Of a DNA stretch of 64,000 nt, positions 23,611-36,201 are shown in pieces. The translations under genes and the position numbers were made by a program. The first letter of the stretch is position 1; every line of letters starts with the position of its first letter. Origin of the DNA: Spongospora subterranea f. sp. subterranea (Eukaryota > Endomyxa: Phytomyxea > Phytomyxea > Plasmodiophorida); assembly GCA_049724395.1 (NCBI GenBank), contig JAUGWO010000018.1:1-64000 (forward strand), given 5' to 3'. The notes beneath the pieces are model-generated. The model saw only the letters and a program-made list of their open reading frames with translations, did no database searches and was not told the origin of the DNA.

Positions 23611-25042
23611 TCAATCGCCACCGGATCCGCGAGAAGAGCTATCGCGCGCTCCCCCTTTATTCGTCATTGCGTCATCGATCATTCGCCACAGAACGCTGAA
23701 CATCAGTCCCTGATGAACCGGGTTACTCACGTTGATCATGATAATGTGTGTGAAAAATTACCTGTAGACCGTTCGCGAGGATTCGAGTCTTCAATCCTCG
23801 ACCAAACAGTCCTGGAGGCAATTAATTAGTTCCGAGAAACACAGAAAAGCAAGTGAATCTCACCCATTAAGCCATCTTTCTCCACCACTTTCGCAACGGC
23901 CTCAGGATACGTGATTGGTGTCTCAAAGGTTTGCTTGGTCGTCTTGACAACCCGGGCTGAATTCGAGAGTGTGTCGGAAACGACCGATGCGGAAAATCCC
24001 ATCACAGCCTGGAACAGACAATCAGTTATTCGGACGCTGATGCGGTTGTTTCTTGTTATACCGATCGGACGAGCTTCTCCTTGAAATCTCGTGATTTAGG
24101 TAGATGAGCATCCAACAGATTGTAACTAGAAAACAATCAGCCATCGCGTTTTGACAAGAATGAGAAATCATACGTTGTAAACCAAGGAAGGTGACCGATC
24201 TGTTAAAGGTATCAATGAATACAATGTATATAAGACGGGCGAAATTGCCTACCAAGGTCGCTCCTGATGCCGCCAGCGCACCATGGAAAAACACGGGAAC
24301 TCTGAGTCATACTCAAATCAATTGTTAACCAAAACAGTGAAGATAACAGCGTTGACCCTCCAACTTGGTACTTCTTCATCAGGTTGGGAATCCCCTTTGA
24401 ACCGTCAACTTGCATCTATGGCTGTGATCAGCCCCAAATGGAGCTAAGCGGTCGGCACAAACTTACAGAGGTCTTGATCGTATCGACTAGTTAACACATC
24501 AAGTTAGTTATGACAGCGAATGGAATATTTGAATATAGCGGTTTACTTGGCATAAGGATGATGCGCCATGTGGCGGCTGCAGAACTCGCCAAAAAGGTCT
24601 TCACTCCGATCGGCAGATCAACAGTTGCTTTGTTGGAGTTTAAGTACATCAAAACCCCTGAATTCGCCGCAGTGTCGCCAAACCTTGATAAAGGTCCTGT
24701 TCAACAATCGACGACATCAGTAAATTGTTTCCGTGGCAAGGAAGAAGCACTGAAACCTTGGGCTAACGCCGGAAGAAGCCCTTTATACAATCTTGGAATT
24801 CCGCCCTCTTTGTACAGGAATTTCAGCGCTTGCGTCGTCGTTGTACCATTGCGGTATTGATAGTTCATTACGGTACGAAGCCACATCAGCGAGCAAACCT
24901 GGATCCCCATGGCCGCGGCGCCAGCCGTACCGCCCCCCAGTGCCCTGATCGCCGACTTGTAGAGCAAACTCGTTCCCGTCGGCTCCGTTTTCGGAGCAAT
25001 CGATTCCACCGGCTTGGGCGAGGCAGCTTCTGATGCCGTCAT
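23611..25042 (-). CDS. Mitochondrial carrier family protein (plant/protist At5g26200-like)
   Basis: Several short exons read in order from the ATG at 25042. Repeat 1 has ALGGGTAGAAAMGIQV, TTTTQALKFLYKEGG and PRLYKGLLPAL, then RFGDTAANSGVLMYLN, LPIGVKTFLASSAAATWR, DTIKTS and MQVDGSKGIPNLMKKYQ. Later exons give HGALAASGATLVG, then GFSASVVSDTLSNSARVVKT, ITYPEAVAKVVEKDGL and LFGRGLKTRILANGLQ. The last exon reads GLMFSVLWRMIDD and stops at 23611. The SDTxSNxxRVxKT pattern marks the third repeat of an unusual carrier type found in plants and protists. The transported substrate is unknown; the family works in the inner mitochondrial membrane. Confidence 0.85.
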
Positions 25043-27531
25043 GGCGCTCGAATATCAGACGACGACAAGAATTCCAGCTTCTAAAAAAAATCTGAAGAGG
25101 TTACGCCATCCAGGAGGGAGGGGTGGTTACGCCAACCTAAATCAAGTCGGCACAGCATACATTGGCCAATTGAGGACGTTTTGGACCTTGGTCGAGTGTA
25201 TGAGAAAAAATTAGGGTCTTGTTGAGAAGGGCACTGGCCACAATAGCATCATCATCGAACAGAGGCAGCGGATCGAGATCCTTGCCCCACGTGACCGTGG
25301 GACGTTTACCACTGGGGACTCCGCTCAACCATGGCGCTAAGTGCGAGAGGATGTCTTTTTTGGCTTTTTGTTCAGGGTCAGAAAGGGCATCCCAGAAAAC
25401 TGACCCGCAGCGAACCTCGGGGAATGGAGGACAAGCAAATTAGCCCACAATAACCAAATTTAGGGTTTAATTGAACCGTCGCACCAGGCCTTAAGGTCAT
25501 GTGGGTACCCCTCTCATAGAGACCGACATACCAGTTGTGGTAGTAGGAATCTTTATATAGGAATCACCGCTCGCCGTGGTATGTAGTTATGGGACCTATC
25601 CCTGATCGGCACTCCGTGGCCGGACGGGTTTGAACACCTGAGATTGTGTCTGAGGGCACAGCTTCTTCTGTCAAACAACGCATTTGGCTTGTCTCATTGG
25701 TTCTGAACGACACCAAGCTTAAAACAATCGTTTATTTTTCGTCTCAAAAAACCAATTTGCCGTAAACGCGCTTTTTCGACACCGCAGCTCCATCTGAGTT
25801 GCGGCACGAGCGAGTCACCAATTCTGATTAACATTTCGTTCCGTCTGGTTACCCTGTTCATTCCCTTCGCAGACGGATGTGTGATTGACTCTTGAGGTGC
25901 ACTGTATGCTGTTAAGAAACGCCAAAAGGGCCGCTCTTCATGCCGCCAAGGCTGAAAGCTCGAACGAACCCGAGCCGAGCGTGAGGAAGCACTTGATGCA
26001 CCATTAGTCGTGACGCAAAGGATTTTGAGTAACTCACTTAAGGCTAAGACCCCAAAAAACGCGGCAGGACGACGGCCAGCTGCCTCGTCCCAAGCAAAGC
26101 AAACGAACCCGAGGCGAGCGTGAGGCAGCACTTGATGCCCCATTAATCGTGACGCACGTCTGCAGCGTGCTGTGTAGGCTTCGCGGTGCAGCCATGGAAG
26201 TAGGGGAATGGGTGATACCATTGGTTCTGCTGCTCCTTGCGCGAGAGCGGCAGGAGGGTCTATTTTGGGGCCGGGACCGGGGAAATGGGTTTGTTTAGAG
26301 GATTGAGGAGGTGGTTTCCGGTCTAATGCTGGCTTAAAATCTATTTCAGATTTGGTGGTACAATTCGAATCCAGGGGGCTGGACGTAATTTGAGGAGATC
26401 TCAATTCCATCGATGTATCAATAGTTCATCATGTCATTATGTTCTGGCCTCACAGAGCGCACCCTTTTTGCCTCGAGGAGTAGGTTCTTGATGAAAAAAC
26501 CAGTCGGGCGATTTTGTGGCGGAGGTGGGCGACATCTTGTAAACATGATCGTCAATTTTTTTTTGAGAAAAATCCAATGGGTGGTTCAGAATTTGCATTA
26601 GAAAAACCTATTTTTTGACCCGTTAGCCGGCATACTATGCCGGAGCCAGGAGGGGTGACATGACGAGGTTGGGCATCCGAGCGGGATCGTGGAGAAAATT
26701 GTGGGCATGCAGTTGGGCAATTGAGAACGCTCTTCTAAATATCAATGTTTGCGACGCCGCTCTTCACGTCGATGCCGTTGTTCGCATTCGCCCTGTTGTT
26801 GTTTTGAATGGTAAAAAAGGCAAGCGTAGTTGTTTTGGCGCCCAAAACATATCAAGTCCTCGCACGCGAAATACGGTAGTCAAACGCAAATCCCCATAGC
26901 CTGGTACTGAGCAACCAGAGACGGGTGAGAAGGTTCTGACTGCAACGTCTGGATGCAAACGGGAAATCGATGGATGAACTGTTTATTTACCGACAAACAC
27001 AATTGCAGGAATAATTTCGAGAATGCTGGCGATGAAAATTCTACGCCAAGATCTCGGAAAGGCTGAAGGGCAAGTCGTAAGAGGCGCTCCCTTGAACAAT
27101 ATGCAAAGAGAAGGGGGCCAAGTGGGTCACCTTGCCGCACGACATTCCGAGATCTTGGCGTACCTTGACGACACCATCATCATCGCCCCCTCTACCGCGG
27201 ACGCTGGCACCGGCAATGGACGTCATCGCGTAAAAGTATCTCGCCTTCGCTGCTGACGGCCTCTCCCTTGAACTGGATAAGACGAAGGTGATCTCCTCCT
27301 CTGACATCCGTGCACATAAATGAAATTTTTAGGCACGAAGCCTTCTGATTAGTTTGACATCAAAGATTTATTGTTAAAATATCGCTGCAATTTTTTAAAC
27401 GCGAGCACGCTTCGCCACGATTTCAGGTAGATTGAATTCTGACTGCGGCAAATTCCATGGACCATTGAAGACGACAAGCCTGAATTGCAGATGAATTAGA
27501 ATCTACCAAGATTTCATTACAGCACAACTAT
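25043..27531. mobile_element. Retroelement debris with reverse-transcriptase fragments (LINE-like)
   Basis: The region between the carrier and SMC5 holds remains of a broken retroelement. Reverse-transcriptase motifs are visible on both strands: VRQGDPLGPLLFA (minus, about 27065-27140) and ILAYLDDTIIIAP with the YLDD box (plus, about 27150-27200), followed by LSLELDKTKVISS. A 17-bp inverted repeat, cgccaagatctcggaa at 27042 and its complement ending near 27160, bounds the flipped part. A direct repeat of about 55 bp occurs at 25964 and 26103 (cgaacccgag.cgagcgtgag). RT motifs fit a non-LTR element best, but the class is uncertain. The copy is broken in several places and looks old. Confidence 0.6.
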
Positions 27532-30500
27532 TTACGTTGTAATGGCAGGAGTAAACTCAAGGTTCGGAAGAAGTTTGGGAGTGAAGCAAAATATTTGCGG
27601 GTTTCCTCTCCCACTCGAACATTTGACAAGCTGGTTGAAGATGTTCTTCTCATTCACAGGGTCCATTCCTTGGTTGATCTCATCGACAACGCGAAAAGGG
27701 CAGTTGGTAACTGTCTGTAAGGCAAGAAGATACAACATTGTAGCGACGGAGCGCTCGCCCCCAGACTGACGACTTTGGTTCAATTGCTGTAGTTCGCCTC
27801 CGCGAAAGCGAACACGAACGCTGATCCCAAACTCGGCTTCATCATCTCCAGTAAGAAGCTGAACTTCTCCCCCACAGTTAAACTCGGCAAAAAACTTGGA
27901 ATATGTTCGAGAAATCCGACTAGTTACTTCTGTTAGCTTCGGTAACCAATGTTGCTTGATTGAGTTGATCTCGGCTAGCTGCTCTTCGTGTTTCTCAGAG
28001 TAGGCTTGTTGTTTTCTCTGGAGCGATTTGATCTCCTGCAGTAGCGCATGATGCCTCGCGATTGCGCTATCATCCCCAACAACAGCGTCGATCTGCGCCT
28101 GGATGGTTATAGACATTCGATCGACATCTTCGATTGTATCCGGCATCCATTCTTCATTAAACAACTCCTCATATTGGGCAAGAGGAGCTTTATTTTCAGC
28201 GACTATCTTCTGGTTTTTTGCTATCTTTGCTGCCGACACTAAGGAAGACTTCAACGTTTGAGCATTCTACAAATGGACAAACAGATAAAGATTCTCAAAC
28301 ATGCGACGTTGTGGGATAGAATAACCTGTTCGGCTGATGCGTGCGCCATTGACTGCTTTTTCAGACTAGTTTTGGTCATTCTTAGAAGCTCGGCTGAATG
28401 TGCAGCAGCTATCGACGCTGCAGAACTAGCCTCCAATCCTGTCACAAAATCACGTATCGCGTACGATACGGAAGCCAAGGTCTTCACGCGTTTTGCATTC
28501 AACTTAGATATAGAGTCGCGAACCCTCTGCTTGTCACCTTCTATGTCAGCCTGTATAACAGTGCAAATAAGAAATCAGTGCCTATGGTCGAAATGGCAAA
28601 TGAATACCGTTTTTGATAGTTTAGTAATATTTCGGAGATGCTCCTCAACAGTTCGAGTCCAGCTTTTGCGCTGCTTTTCTTTACTGAGCAAGTCTCCACA
28701 TATGGAGGTTAACCCCTGCAACGATTCAACCAACAAAACCAGATTGGAACTGACCATTTTACCTTAACTTTACGAGCCAATGGGACGAGCGATTGTTGCA
28801 GTTCCTCCTTCTCCGCGGCAAGACTTGCAATTTTCGAGTCGATGGATGCGACTTTTTCCTATTGTATTAGCAGATTGTTAGCGAAGGTTTAAGAAGTATC
28901 GAATTTTGGATAGTTACAGTCAATCCAGAGAGAAGGGAATTATCGACATTTTCCGATAGCAAATAAGCTGGACGAATTTTTTCAATTCCGAATACTTGTT
29001 TTCTAGCACCATAGCGGGAAAACGATTGATTGGCATACTGGTTACCGAAAAACAGCCTAGATGGCCGGCTTCTGTCCTATAAAACGACGACATTTACTGG
29101 CTATAGATGATCATGACTGAAATTTACTGTATGGTCAACTCTCATGACAGATTGAGGAACAACATTGGACTGACTTGTCCATGCAACATCGGCAAGGCCA
29201 AAGAGCGCCCTCAAATACTGAAGAACAGGCTCTGGGCCTACAAGACAGTTTTAAACTCAGCAAATAAAAGCTGCGAAAAAAGGTTCTTACCGGAAACGGC
29301 ATCATCAAGCCAAGAGAAGCCATTAGAAAGAGAACACTTATGAGAGAACTGAATGGTAGACGTAGTGCTGATGTTCACGCGTACGTTTAGCGTAGACCTG
29401 GCGTTAGAGAGGATCGTCCAATCCTCATCATTTTCGACAACAAATCCGAACATAGACCTCCATGGGATGGCGTGTTCCAGGAACCCCTCAGCTCCGCGAA
29501 TTGAACATTGAATTTCCAGTCCGATGGGACCATAAACTTTCCCTGAGCATTTAGATCGGCCTTCAGAGTCCAGCCAGTTCAAGAATCGTTTGCAATTTTG
29601 TCCTTCATGAGAAACACCATGACCCATCTTATTCTTGAATAAAGTGATGCTCCTGCGTTCACGTTCGGATTGTAAAGATTTCAGTTGCGATAAATGAGCG
29701 TTCTTCTCTCTTTGCAGATCCTGAATGCGATCAGCAAGGTCATGGATATTTCCGTTGACGGATGTGATAGTGTTATTCAGGGCATCTTTGTCTTCATGGG
29801 CTGTCCGCAGTTGCGCTTGTATATCCTGGATAACATCAAAACTCACGCTTCAAAAAAACCAGAAAATGGCAATAAGCATACTGCTGGATCTGGCAAAGCT
29901 TCGAGTTTTTCTCGAAGCAACGCCACCTTCTCCTCCGTTGCTGCAACCTAAACGATTTTAAAATCACAGCAAAACACAGATCAAATTTTGGAAATCGCAC
30001 TTCATGCTGCACATCTGTTGCCCTTTTGTCTACAGCAGATAACTCTTCCTCTAAAGAAATCCGCTTTAATGATAAAAATTGATCAAGAGTGAAAACAGGT
30101 TTACCCAATCCTTGAAAAGTAACCTCGAAAGCGTCACACTGATCCTTGAGCTGTGCATACTTTTGATCGAATTTCTTAGCCTCACCTCTTAGACGACCAG
30201 ATTCGGATGTCAATGCTTTAGTCTGGCTTGATAACCCCTGCACGAAAACCCTGCACATACCTCGTTAGTGGGTTTGAAAACGCCTTCAAAATCTAAAATA
30301 CCGAATGGGTTCTTGTGTCGTTTTCAGTTCATCCAGAACAATCTTCGCAGCAACGTATTCTTTGTTGATCTGTTTCGCTTTTTCTTTCAGCTCTTTAAAC
30401 TTGATCCAAGGCACTTTCTTCTTTAACAGTCCTATTTTATTTTGGAGCGCTTGTCTGTCTCGAAGACGGTCAACATCATTCGCCAACACCTAGAACATAT

Positions 30501-31473
30501 TAAAAAACGGAATGAACAAGGCGAAGCTTTATACATCGGCTTGCTTCAGTTTACGTTCAAGCTCCGCTGAGGAGGATTCCATGTCTTGGCGAGCCTCTTT
30601 TTCGTTTTTCCTTAACTCGATGAGACGTAAATGCTGATCGTAAAGTTCCCCTTTCCCAGCGGCTTTTTCAGTATCCTTTAAAAGGCCTTTCGGCTCTAAG
30701 CGAGCAAACTCTCCAACCTGGATCAGAAGGGTATCAGTTAGAATACGCATACAGAAGAGCAGGTACATGGAGACAGATACCTTTTCTTGAGCAAGAAACT
30801 GGCAAAGATTATCGACTTGAACATTCAAAGCGGTCGTCAGCTCAATAACGTGTTTGCGTGTATTTTTCCTCCCATTCACTATCCAGGTTGACTCGTTGTC
30901 TTTGGTAAACGTTCTTCGAATTACTGTTCGATTATTCGGTGCACTCGCATCATGAAGAGTGATTTCACAATATGCTAAACAACTGTTAATTTTCGAGAAA
31001 AAAAATACAGAACCTGGTGACCTGCTTCAAACCCTCTTTTGACAAAATCTCCAATTTTGTCGGCGCGGCCTAGGGACTAAAAGACACATAGATAAGATAA
31101 AAAACGAAAATCAATTATGATATCTTACAGATGGGTTGCCACCTAATCCAAGACACAGAGCGCATACAATGGATGATTTTCCTGACAGAAGCAATTAAGC
31201 AAAGCCGACAAACAAGAAGATAGAAATGCATACCGGAGCCGTTAGGACCTATAACTAGGTTTAATCCTGGCCCAGGAATGAACTCGACATCGGAATAAGT
31301 CACTACGACGAGAGAAACCAATCGGTCAGCAAATAGGACCAGACAGTAAACCGCCGCAAATAGCAAAAAAAATCACCAAAATTATGGAGCACGACTTTAC
31401 GAATAGCCCCGTTCAGAAACTCATCTTCAAGGTCGTCCGAGTCAGGTGCCCGCTTCCTCGACGATGCCGACAT
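27532..31473 (-). CDS. SMC5: SMC5, structural maintenance of chromosomes protein 5
   Basis: A multi-exon gene (about a dozen exons, introns of 45-100 nt) from an ATG at 31473. The N-terminal ATPase half begins after an acidic leader: AIRKVVLHNF, DVEFIPGPGLNLVIGPNGSG with KSSIVCALCLGLGGNP (Walker A, split by an intron), LCQFLAQEKVGEFARL. Long coiled coils follow (ELRKNEKEARQDMESSSAEL, LKELKEKAKQINKEYVAAK) and then a hinge. The C-terminal half has the signature SGGERSVATMLYLLALQ and the Walker B CPFRVVDEINQGMDP typical of SMC5, then QIFCFTPKLLPNL. SMC5 pairs with SMC6 and Nse proteins in DNA repair and replication-fork rescue and acts with SUMO ligase Nse2; the SUMO E1 subunit AOS1 is also in this window, though not adjacent. 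No disruption was noticed in the parts I read. Confidence 0.92.
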
Positions 31474-32155
31474 CAACGCTAAAGGAATACCGGTGGGCGG
31501 GCGCCCCCCAGGTTCAAAGACTACACACCTCTTGCGGCAGTGCACTGCGCCGACAGCGTTTGAATGAACTGCGGGTTTTGGGGGAAATACACACCCACTC
31601 TCGCGCTCTAATCACTGAACTGGATGGGCGAAGAGGTCGGCAGTGGCACCTGCCATGCGCAATCACCGATTCTGTGTAAAATGACAATGGTTTGTTCACT
31701 CAGAGTTCCCTTGCCATATGATTTTGTCGTTAGAGGCAGAATCATATCGATTGAAGCGATGTTGAACGATAATTAAACGACGATCAATCAAATATACTCC
31801 CTGTTTTTATTGAAAATGATATTTTGTCGGTGAAAAAAGGAAGAATATTGCAAGAAAATGAATTCAGAGAACAGTTTCGTTATCAAACATCCATTGATCC
31901 TCGCTTATTTCTGTAAGTTTTTTTCCCTGAGATTTTCAAGAATAGAGTCGAGCAACTCTATGTGAATGCAATTAGTGCACAAATCTTTTTATCACCCATA
32001 GAATGCCTACCTGCTGTGAAGTCTTCGACCTGTGCATCTGAACGCGATATTCGCCTGAGATGTTGAGAGGCTTGACTGATTACATCTTCTTTACTTGAGG
32101 AAGGTGATATAAATGTCGAAGCCGAGCTTGTGTGATCAACTAAAGGGCGGTTATC
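31474..32155. other. Intergenic region, no gene seen
   Basis: About 680 bp upstream of SMC5 with an AT-rich middle (31780-31900). Open frames are short and lack signatures. It presumably holds the SMC5 promoter. Confidence 0.45.
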
Positions 32156-32213
32156 ATGTCAACAAAAACAATAAAACGACGCGATTCAAGAACAATACAG
32201 TTCGATCCGGGCA

Positions 32214-32586
32214 GTGAAACCAACTCCTCCAAAGTTTCAAGAGAAGCGGCTATGGAGGAAGGTGGCATTTGCCACAGCCTATGCCGAATGGGCAATAGAA
32301 GATGGAAGGAAAAAAGAGGCGAGGCGGGTTCAGGCGCAGGCGATGATGAGAGACAGGCTTGTTCAAACGGTGCTATCCACAGAGATACAGTATACACATG
32401 ATCCGTGATTGAGTACCAGAGCACCGAAACCTCCCCCCTAGGCCATAACACCTGTTGCTACACATTCATGGTTCACCAATTATAAGATTAGAGACATGAA
32501 ACATTTTTACTGATTATTTGAAATTTTACAAGGTACTAAGTGAGGAATACATTCGCATTTTGCTCACAAACCCATATACGTTGTAA
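32214..32586 (+). CDS. Possible small basic protein (uncertain model)
   Basis: A plus-strand frame reads KFQEKRLWRKVAFATAYAEW and AIEDGRKKEARRVQAQAMMR, a charged amphipathic helix. It could splice from about 32393 (GTATAC) to 32532, giving VLSEEYIRILLTNPYTL and a stop. The start is not clear, as no in-frame ATG was identified. I do not recognise the product. The alternative is that these are chance frames between SMC5 and RAD6. Confidence 0.28.
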
Positions 32587-32908
32587 ACCCCAGTATATAG
32601 CTGCTATCAATACCCTCACAAAACTGGCCCATGCTCTAACAGCATTATTAACGCCAGACGCGAGTGCCTCTCCTAAGATCGTGGTCAATGAGCCATCCAC
32701 AACCCCGGTACCGTCTAGTTATGCCCATCCTATACCATCCTACTCTACCAACACCCACACAATGTTGACTGAACACCTCGCTCTCTGCTGTAGTCCGTAG
32801 TGGAAAGAGGATCCGCCCCTACTCTATCTCGCTCAGATCAACGACGCTGCTGCTCCGGATCATTCACCACCACCATCCATATCGGCTTCGGCGACCTCGT
32901 AATCGATC

Positions 32909-33670
32909 ATGTCGACTCCTGCCCGGCGGCGGCTGATGAGGGATTTTCGGCGCTTGCAAAACGACCCCCCACAAGGGGTTACTGGGGCACCAAATCAGGA
33001 TAATATCATGTTATGGAATGCTGTAATATTTGGGTATGTTTTCAACATTGGTTATAGCTTTTGTTCCATGGTAATTACTGTTATAGTGCAATGCATTGAC
33101 TGGGTTTTCCGTCTAGGCCAGACGGTATGTTGCGCTTGCTTGCCTTTTGGGAAGAAGCATCGTATAACAAGGGTGTTTGCTTTTCGTTCAGATACTCCCT
33201 GGGAAGGAGGAACGTTCAAGCTAACTCTATCGTTTACCGAAGAATATCCTAACAAGTCCCCGAAGGTTAAATTTTTAACCAAGATGTTTCACCCTAACAG
33301 TTAGTCATCCCATTATTGTTGGCAATGCGGTAGGCTGAAATGTTTTCTAGTCTATGCCAACGGTGCAATCTGCCTAGAGTAAGTGGCAGCGTGGTTTGGC
33401 AATTCTTTGAGAATTTCTTTGTTTTTTTGCGTGTTTGCTATTGAAAATTCGTACGCTCATTGGATATATTTGCTTGTAGCATTCTCCAGAATCAATGGAG
33501 CCCTATATATGACATTGCTGCAATTCTGACATCGATTCAATCATTACTCACTGATCCGAATCCCAATTCCACCCGCGAACCTTGAAGCTGCTCGCCTCTA
33601 TCAAGAGAACCGCAGGGAATATGACCGTCGAGTCAGTGAAGTCGTTGAAGCAAGTTGGGACGCCGAATAA
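32909..33670 (+). CDS. RAD6: RAD6/UBE2A-type ubiquitin-conjugating enzyme, with a 1-nt frame break
   Basis: The ATG at 32909 starts [17 protein letters not shown], close to animal UBE2A and yeast Rad6. Exons then give WNAVIFG, an 8-nt microexon (gccagacg, about 33119-33126), [36 protein letters not shown] with the active-site Cys, and [20 protein letters not shown]. In the last exon the conserved PNPNSPAN block is shifted: one extra base near 33569 (aattccaccc) changes the frame and leads to CCT TGA. In the +1 frame the sequence resumes as [18 protein letters not shown] and stops at 33670. The family monoubiquitinates histone H2B and PCNA. The break may be an assembly error, a true mutation or a recoding site. 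Confidence 0.88.
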
Positions 33671-33847
33671 TAATTATTGCAATTTAATAAATACTCTTCC
33701 GCCTTATCTGTAAATCATATGGCCAGCTAAGTGTTTCCAAATCCGAATCCAAGTCCACGCGATGGTGCGGATCGTTTGGCGGACCCATCACCAAGTTAGG
33801 TCAGGTTTTATTGCTGGCGGCCGGTCAGGGTGCGGTTTACCGGCCAA

Positions 33848-36201
33848 ATGGAGCAATTGCTGTATGGGCAATTGACGGCCAGCAATACGGTCAGAGACCA
33901 GAAGACACCCTATACTGTATGGTGATCGTCGTGCGAAGTGAAATGTCTTGATCGTGTTTGAAACTTGGTTCAGATATACGAGATAGAAGTTCGGTCAAGT
34001 TCAACGGTGAAATGGGTTATTTACAGGCGTTATTCTGATTTTTTTGCTCTTCACACTGAAGTATGAGCTTTCGACATCGTCTAATCCTGATTGATCACTG
34101 TCTACCAGCTTCTCAAGATCGCCGCCAGCAGTAATGATGAGCTTTTTCGTCTTCCATATCTGCCTCCGAAAAGGTAATCTTCTCTTTCAGTAATGCAGAC
34201 CTTCCTTGACTCACATTTGGTAGATTAACACGGTCGTTGGCAGTAGATTTTGTCGAAAAAAGGAAACTCGAACTTCAAGGTACAAACACATTTCCCTATG
34301 AACGTTCCAGCGGCACACTTTGACCGAAACAGACAGCTTATTTATCCGAGCTCCTGAGATCTCGGCAATTGATTTGCTTGCCCGCTGTGATGCAGTTTCT
34401 AACGATCCCTGACAGCGTTCGTCCGATGATTATCCGGCAATCGGGACCATATTTGTCGTTCGTAATCGCCGTTGCCTGTTGGTGCTGCTCTTATTAACTC
34501 AGCTTTCAGAAGCGACGAGGCTGCTAGCGCGCCTGTTGAAGCTCCTGCTACATCAAGTGCCAAGCGTGGAGGAATGACGACCACTTTCGAGGAACGCAAA
34601 GTCAAAGACTTTATTATGCAGCTCAATACGGCACCTAATAAGTATCGCCGCAATATTATGACCAATTAGCATCTCTGAGCTTCTTTTTTAGAGTTTGCAT
34701 CATACGGGAATTCCAACATTATTTTTTTGTTCAACGCCCTCGTAAAATCTTGTTCATGTTTGATGTCGACAACGTATTTATATGTCTGTAGGTCTATCAT
34801 CCGAGCTTATCAATACACTTTTGGAGGGAACAAGCATCAAAGACGGAGGGTTAGTGTCTTTGTCTAGTGATTTCGTCCTTGTTGATATTAGTGCCATTTT
34901 AGGTTAATATGGGTATGTGGCGATCTTTCCTATTCGCTGGTTGCTAGCAAAGCCGCGCTCGGCTTTATTTGCAAACTATTGGACGTTGAGAAAAATAAAG
35001 GTATTTGGAATTATCTCAACTAATTTACTAATCAACAATTTGAGTTTTCGATCAGACGCACAGCAGTTCCTTGAAGTTGTCTCCACGTTTGATATGAGCG
35101 TTATCGGAAAGCTGAATCTTCACCGCCATATTTTGCACGATCGAGCAGGTCCAGCATTTCAACTTGCGTATATCTTATCGCAGACGATTCCTCATTGGTC
35201 CCTTGAAAAGTGTTTGGTGGACGTGACGGCTCGGCAAGAGGTGTGGTGCTCTGTAATCGTAATGAATGTTGCTTCACTGACAGGAGGTGCATAGTTCCAG
35301 CGCTGGGTTCAAAGGAAACAAATCATCGCTGAAAGGCATGGGTTTTTCGCAGATCATCAACGTGAACATAATGACGATCTTCCCGTCTTCACAACGCAAT
35401 ATTGCAACAGCGTAAATATATTGTTTGTGTTGTCTTTGGTTTCAATTATGGACGTCATTTCGAAGCTATGCAATGCTGCGCTTGGGCGTATTCAACAGTC
35501 AGCATCCTCTGATCAAGGGTGGAGGAACGTTCATGGTCCCATTAGGAGCAGCGCTGCAACTATTCAAGTTGGGTGCACTTTGTTTTCTCAAGCATGATCT
35601 GATTGGGGTGTCAGATTGTTCATAAGCAGCTGTCAGATGGGATTTACATGGTGCGTTTAGCGTCTGCCCTGGCAGCTGAGCCCGCCGCTGTGTTTAAGAT
35701 GCTCCGCAATGAAGAAAGAAGGAAAGAATGGGACCTGCTTATTCACAAAAGTACTGTCGTACAAAAGATTGATGACTTGACAGATGTATGGAGCAGTGAC
35801 ACCTTAGACATTATTTAATTTCATGCTCTCAGATTGTCAATGAATCTTATATAGGAGATGTATCCGATCGTAAACTTTTGAATTTCGTGATGGTGAGATC
35901 GTGCCGTACTGAACCAGATGGGTCATATGCTATTATCAAGTGTTCTGTTCCGCCTGCCAACAAAACATCTACCAAAGCGGCATTAACATCGGGATACCTA
36001 ATCACACCGGTTGTGCATGGTGATGACTATAGATCAACTCTTCTGCTTTGGGTTGCTCAGTTTGATCGTGATAGTGTATATCCTACCTTGAAATTTTTAT
36101 GTCGGCTAAGCTCGTGGTTTTAGGTGCGATTAGTGATTTCAGACCTGCTGGGGGACTCCGATAAGTTATTGAAAAGTTTTCAACGTTTAGGCCAGTATTA
36201 G
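33848..36201 (+). CDS. PX-START domain protein (lipid-binding)
   Basis: A multi-exon gene with a likely ATG at 33848 (MEQLLYGQLTASNTV). Exon 2 begins the PX domain (YEIEVRSSSTVKWVIYRRYS), continuing with LPYLPPKRLTRSLAVDFVEK and LLRSRQLICLPAVMQFLTIP. A linker follows (EEAPATSSAKRGG-like, then EERKVKDFIMQLNTAPNKY). From about 35600 there is a START domain: VHKQLSDGIYMVRLASALAA, FKMLRNEERRKEWDLLIHKS, NFVMVRSCRTEPDGSYAIIK, SGYLITPVVHGDDYRSTLL. It ends SDLLGDSDKLLKSFQRLGQY with a stop at 36201. PX domains bind phosphoinositides and START domains bind sterols or phospholipids, so a membrane-contact or endosomal lipid role is likely. Exon ends in the middle (34.6-35.6 kb) are not resolved. Confidence 0.8.

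Noticed and set aside
25694-26410. A 238-codon minus-strand frame as a host gene
   Set aside because: Compositionally odd, contains a direct repeat and no domain, and sits beside reverse-transcriptase debris; more likely retroelement material.
27532-31545. Plus-strand open frames overlapping SMC5
   Set aside because: They are antisense shadows; the minus strand has the SMC Walker A, signature and Walker B motifs.
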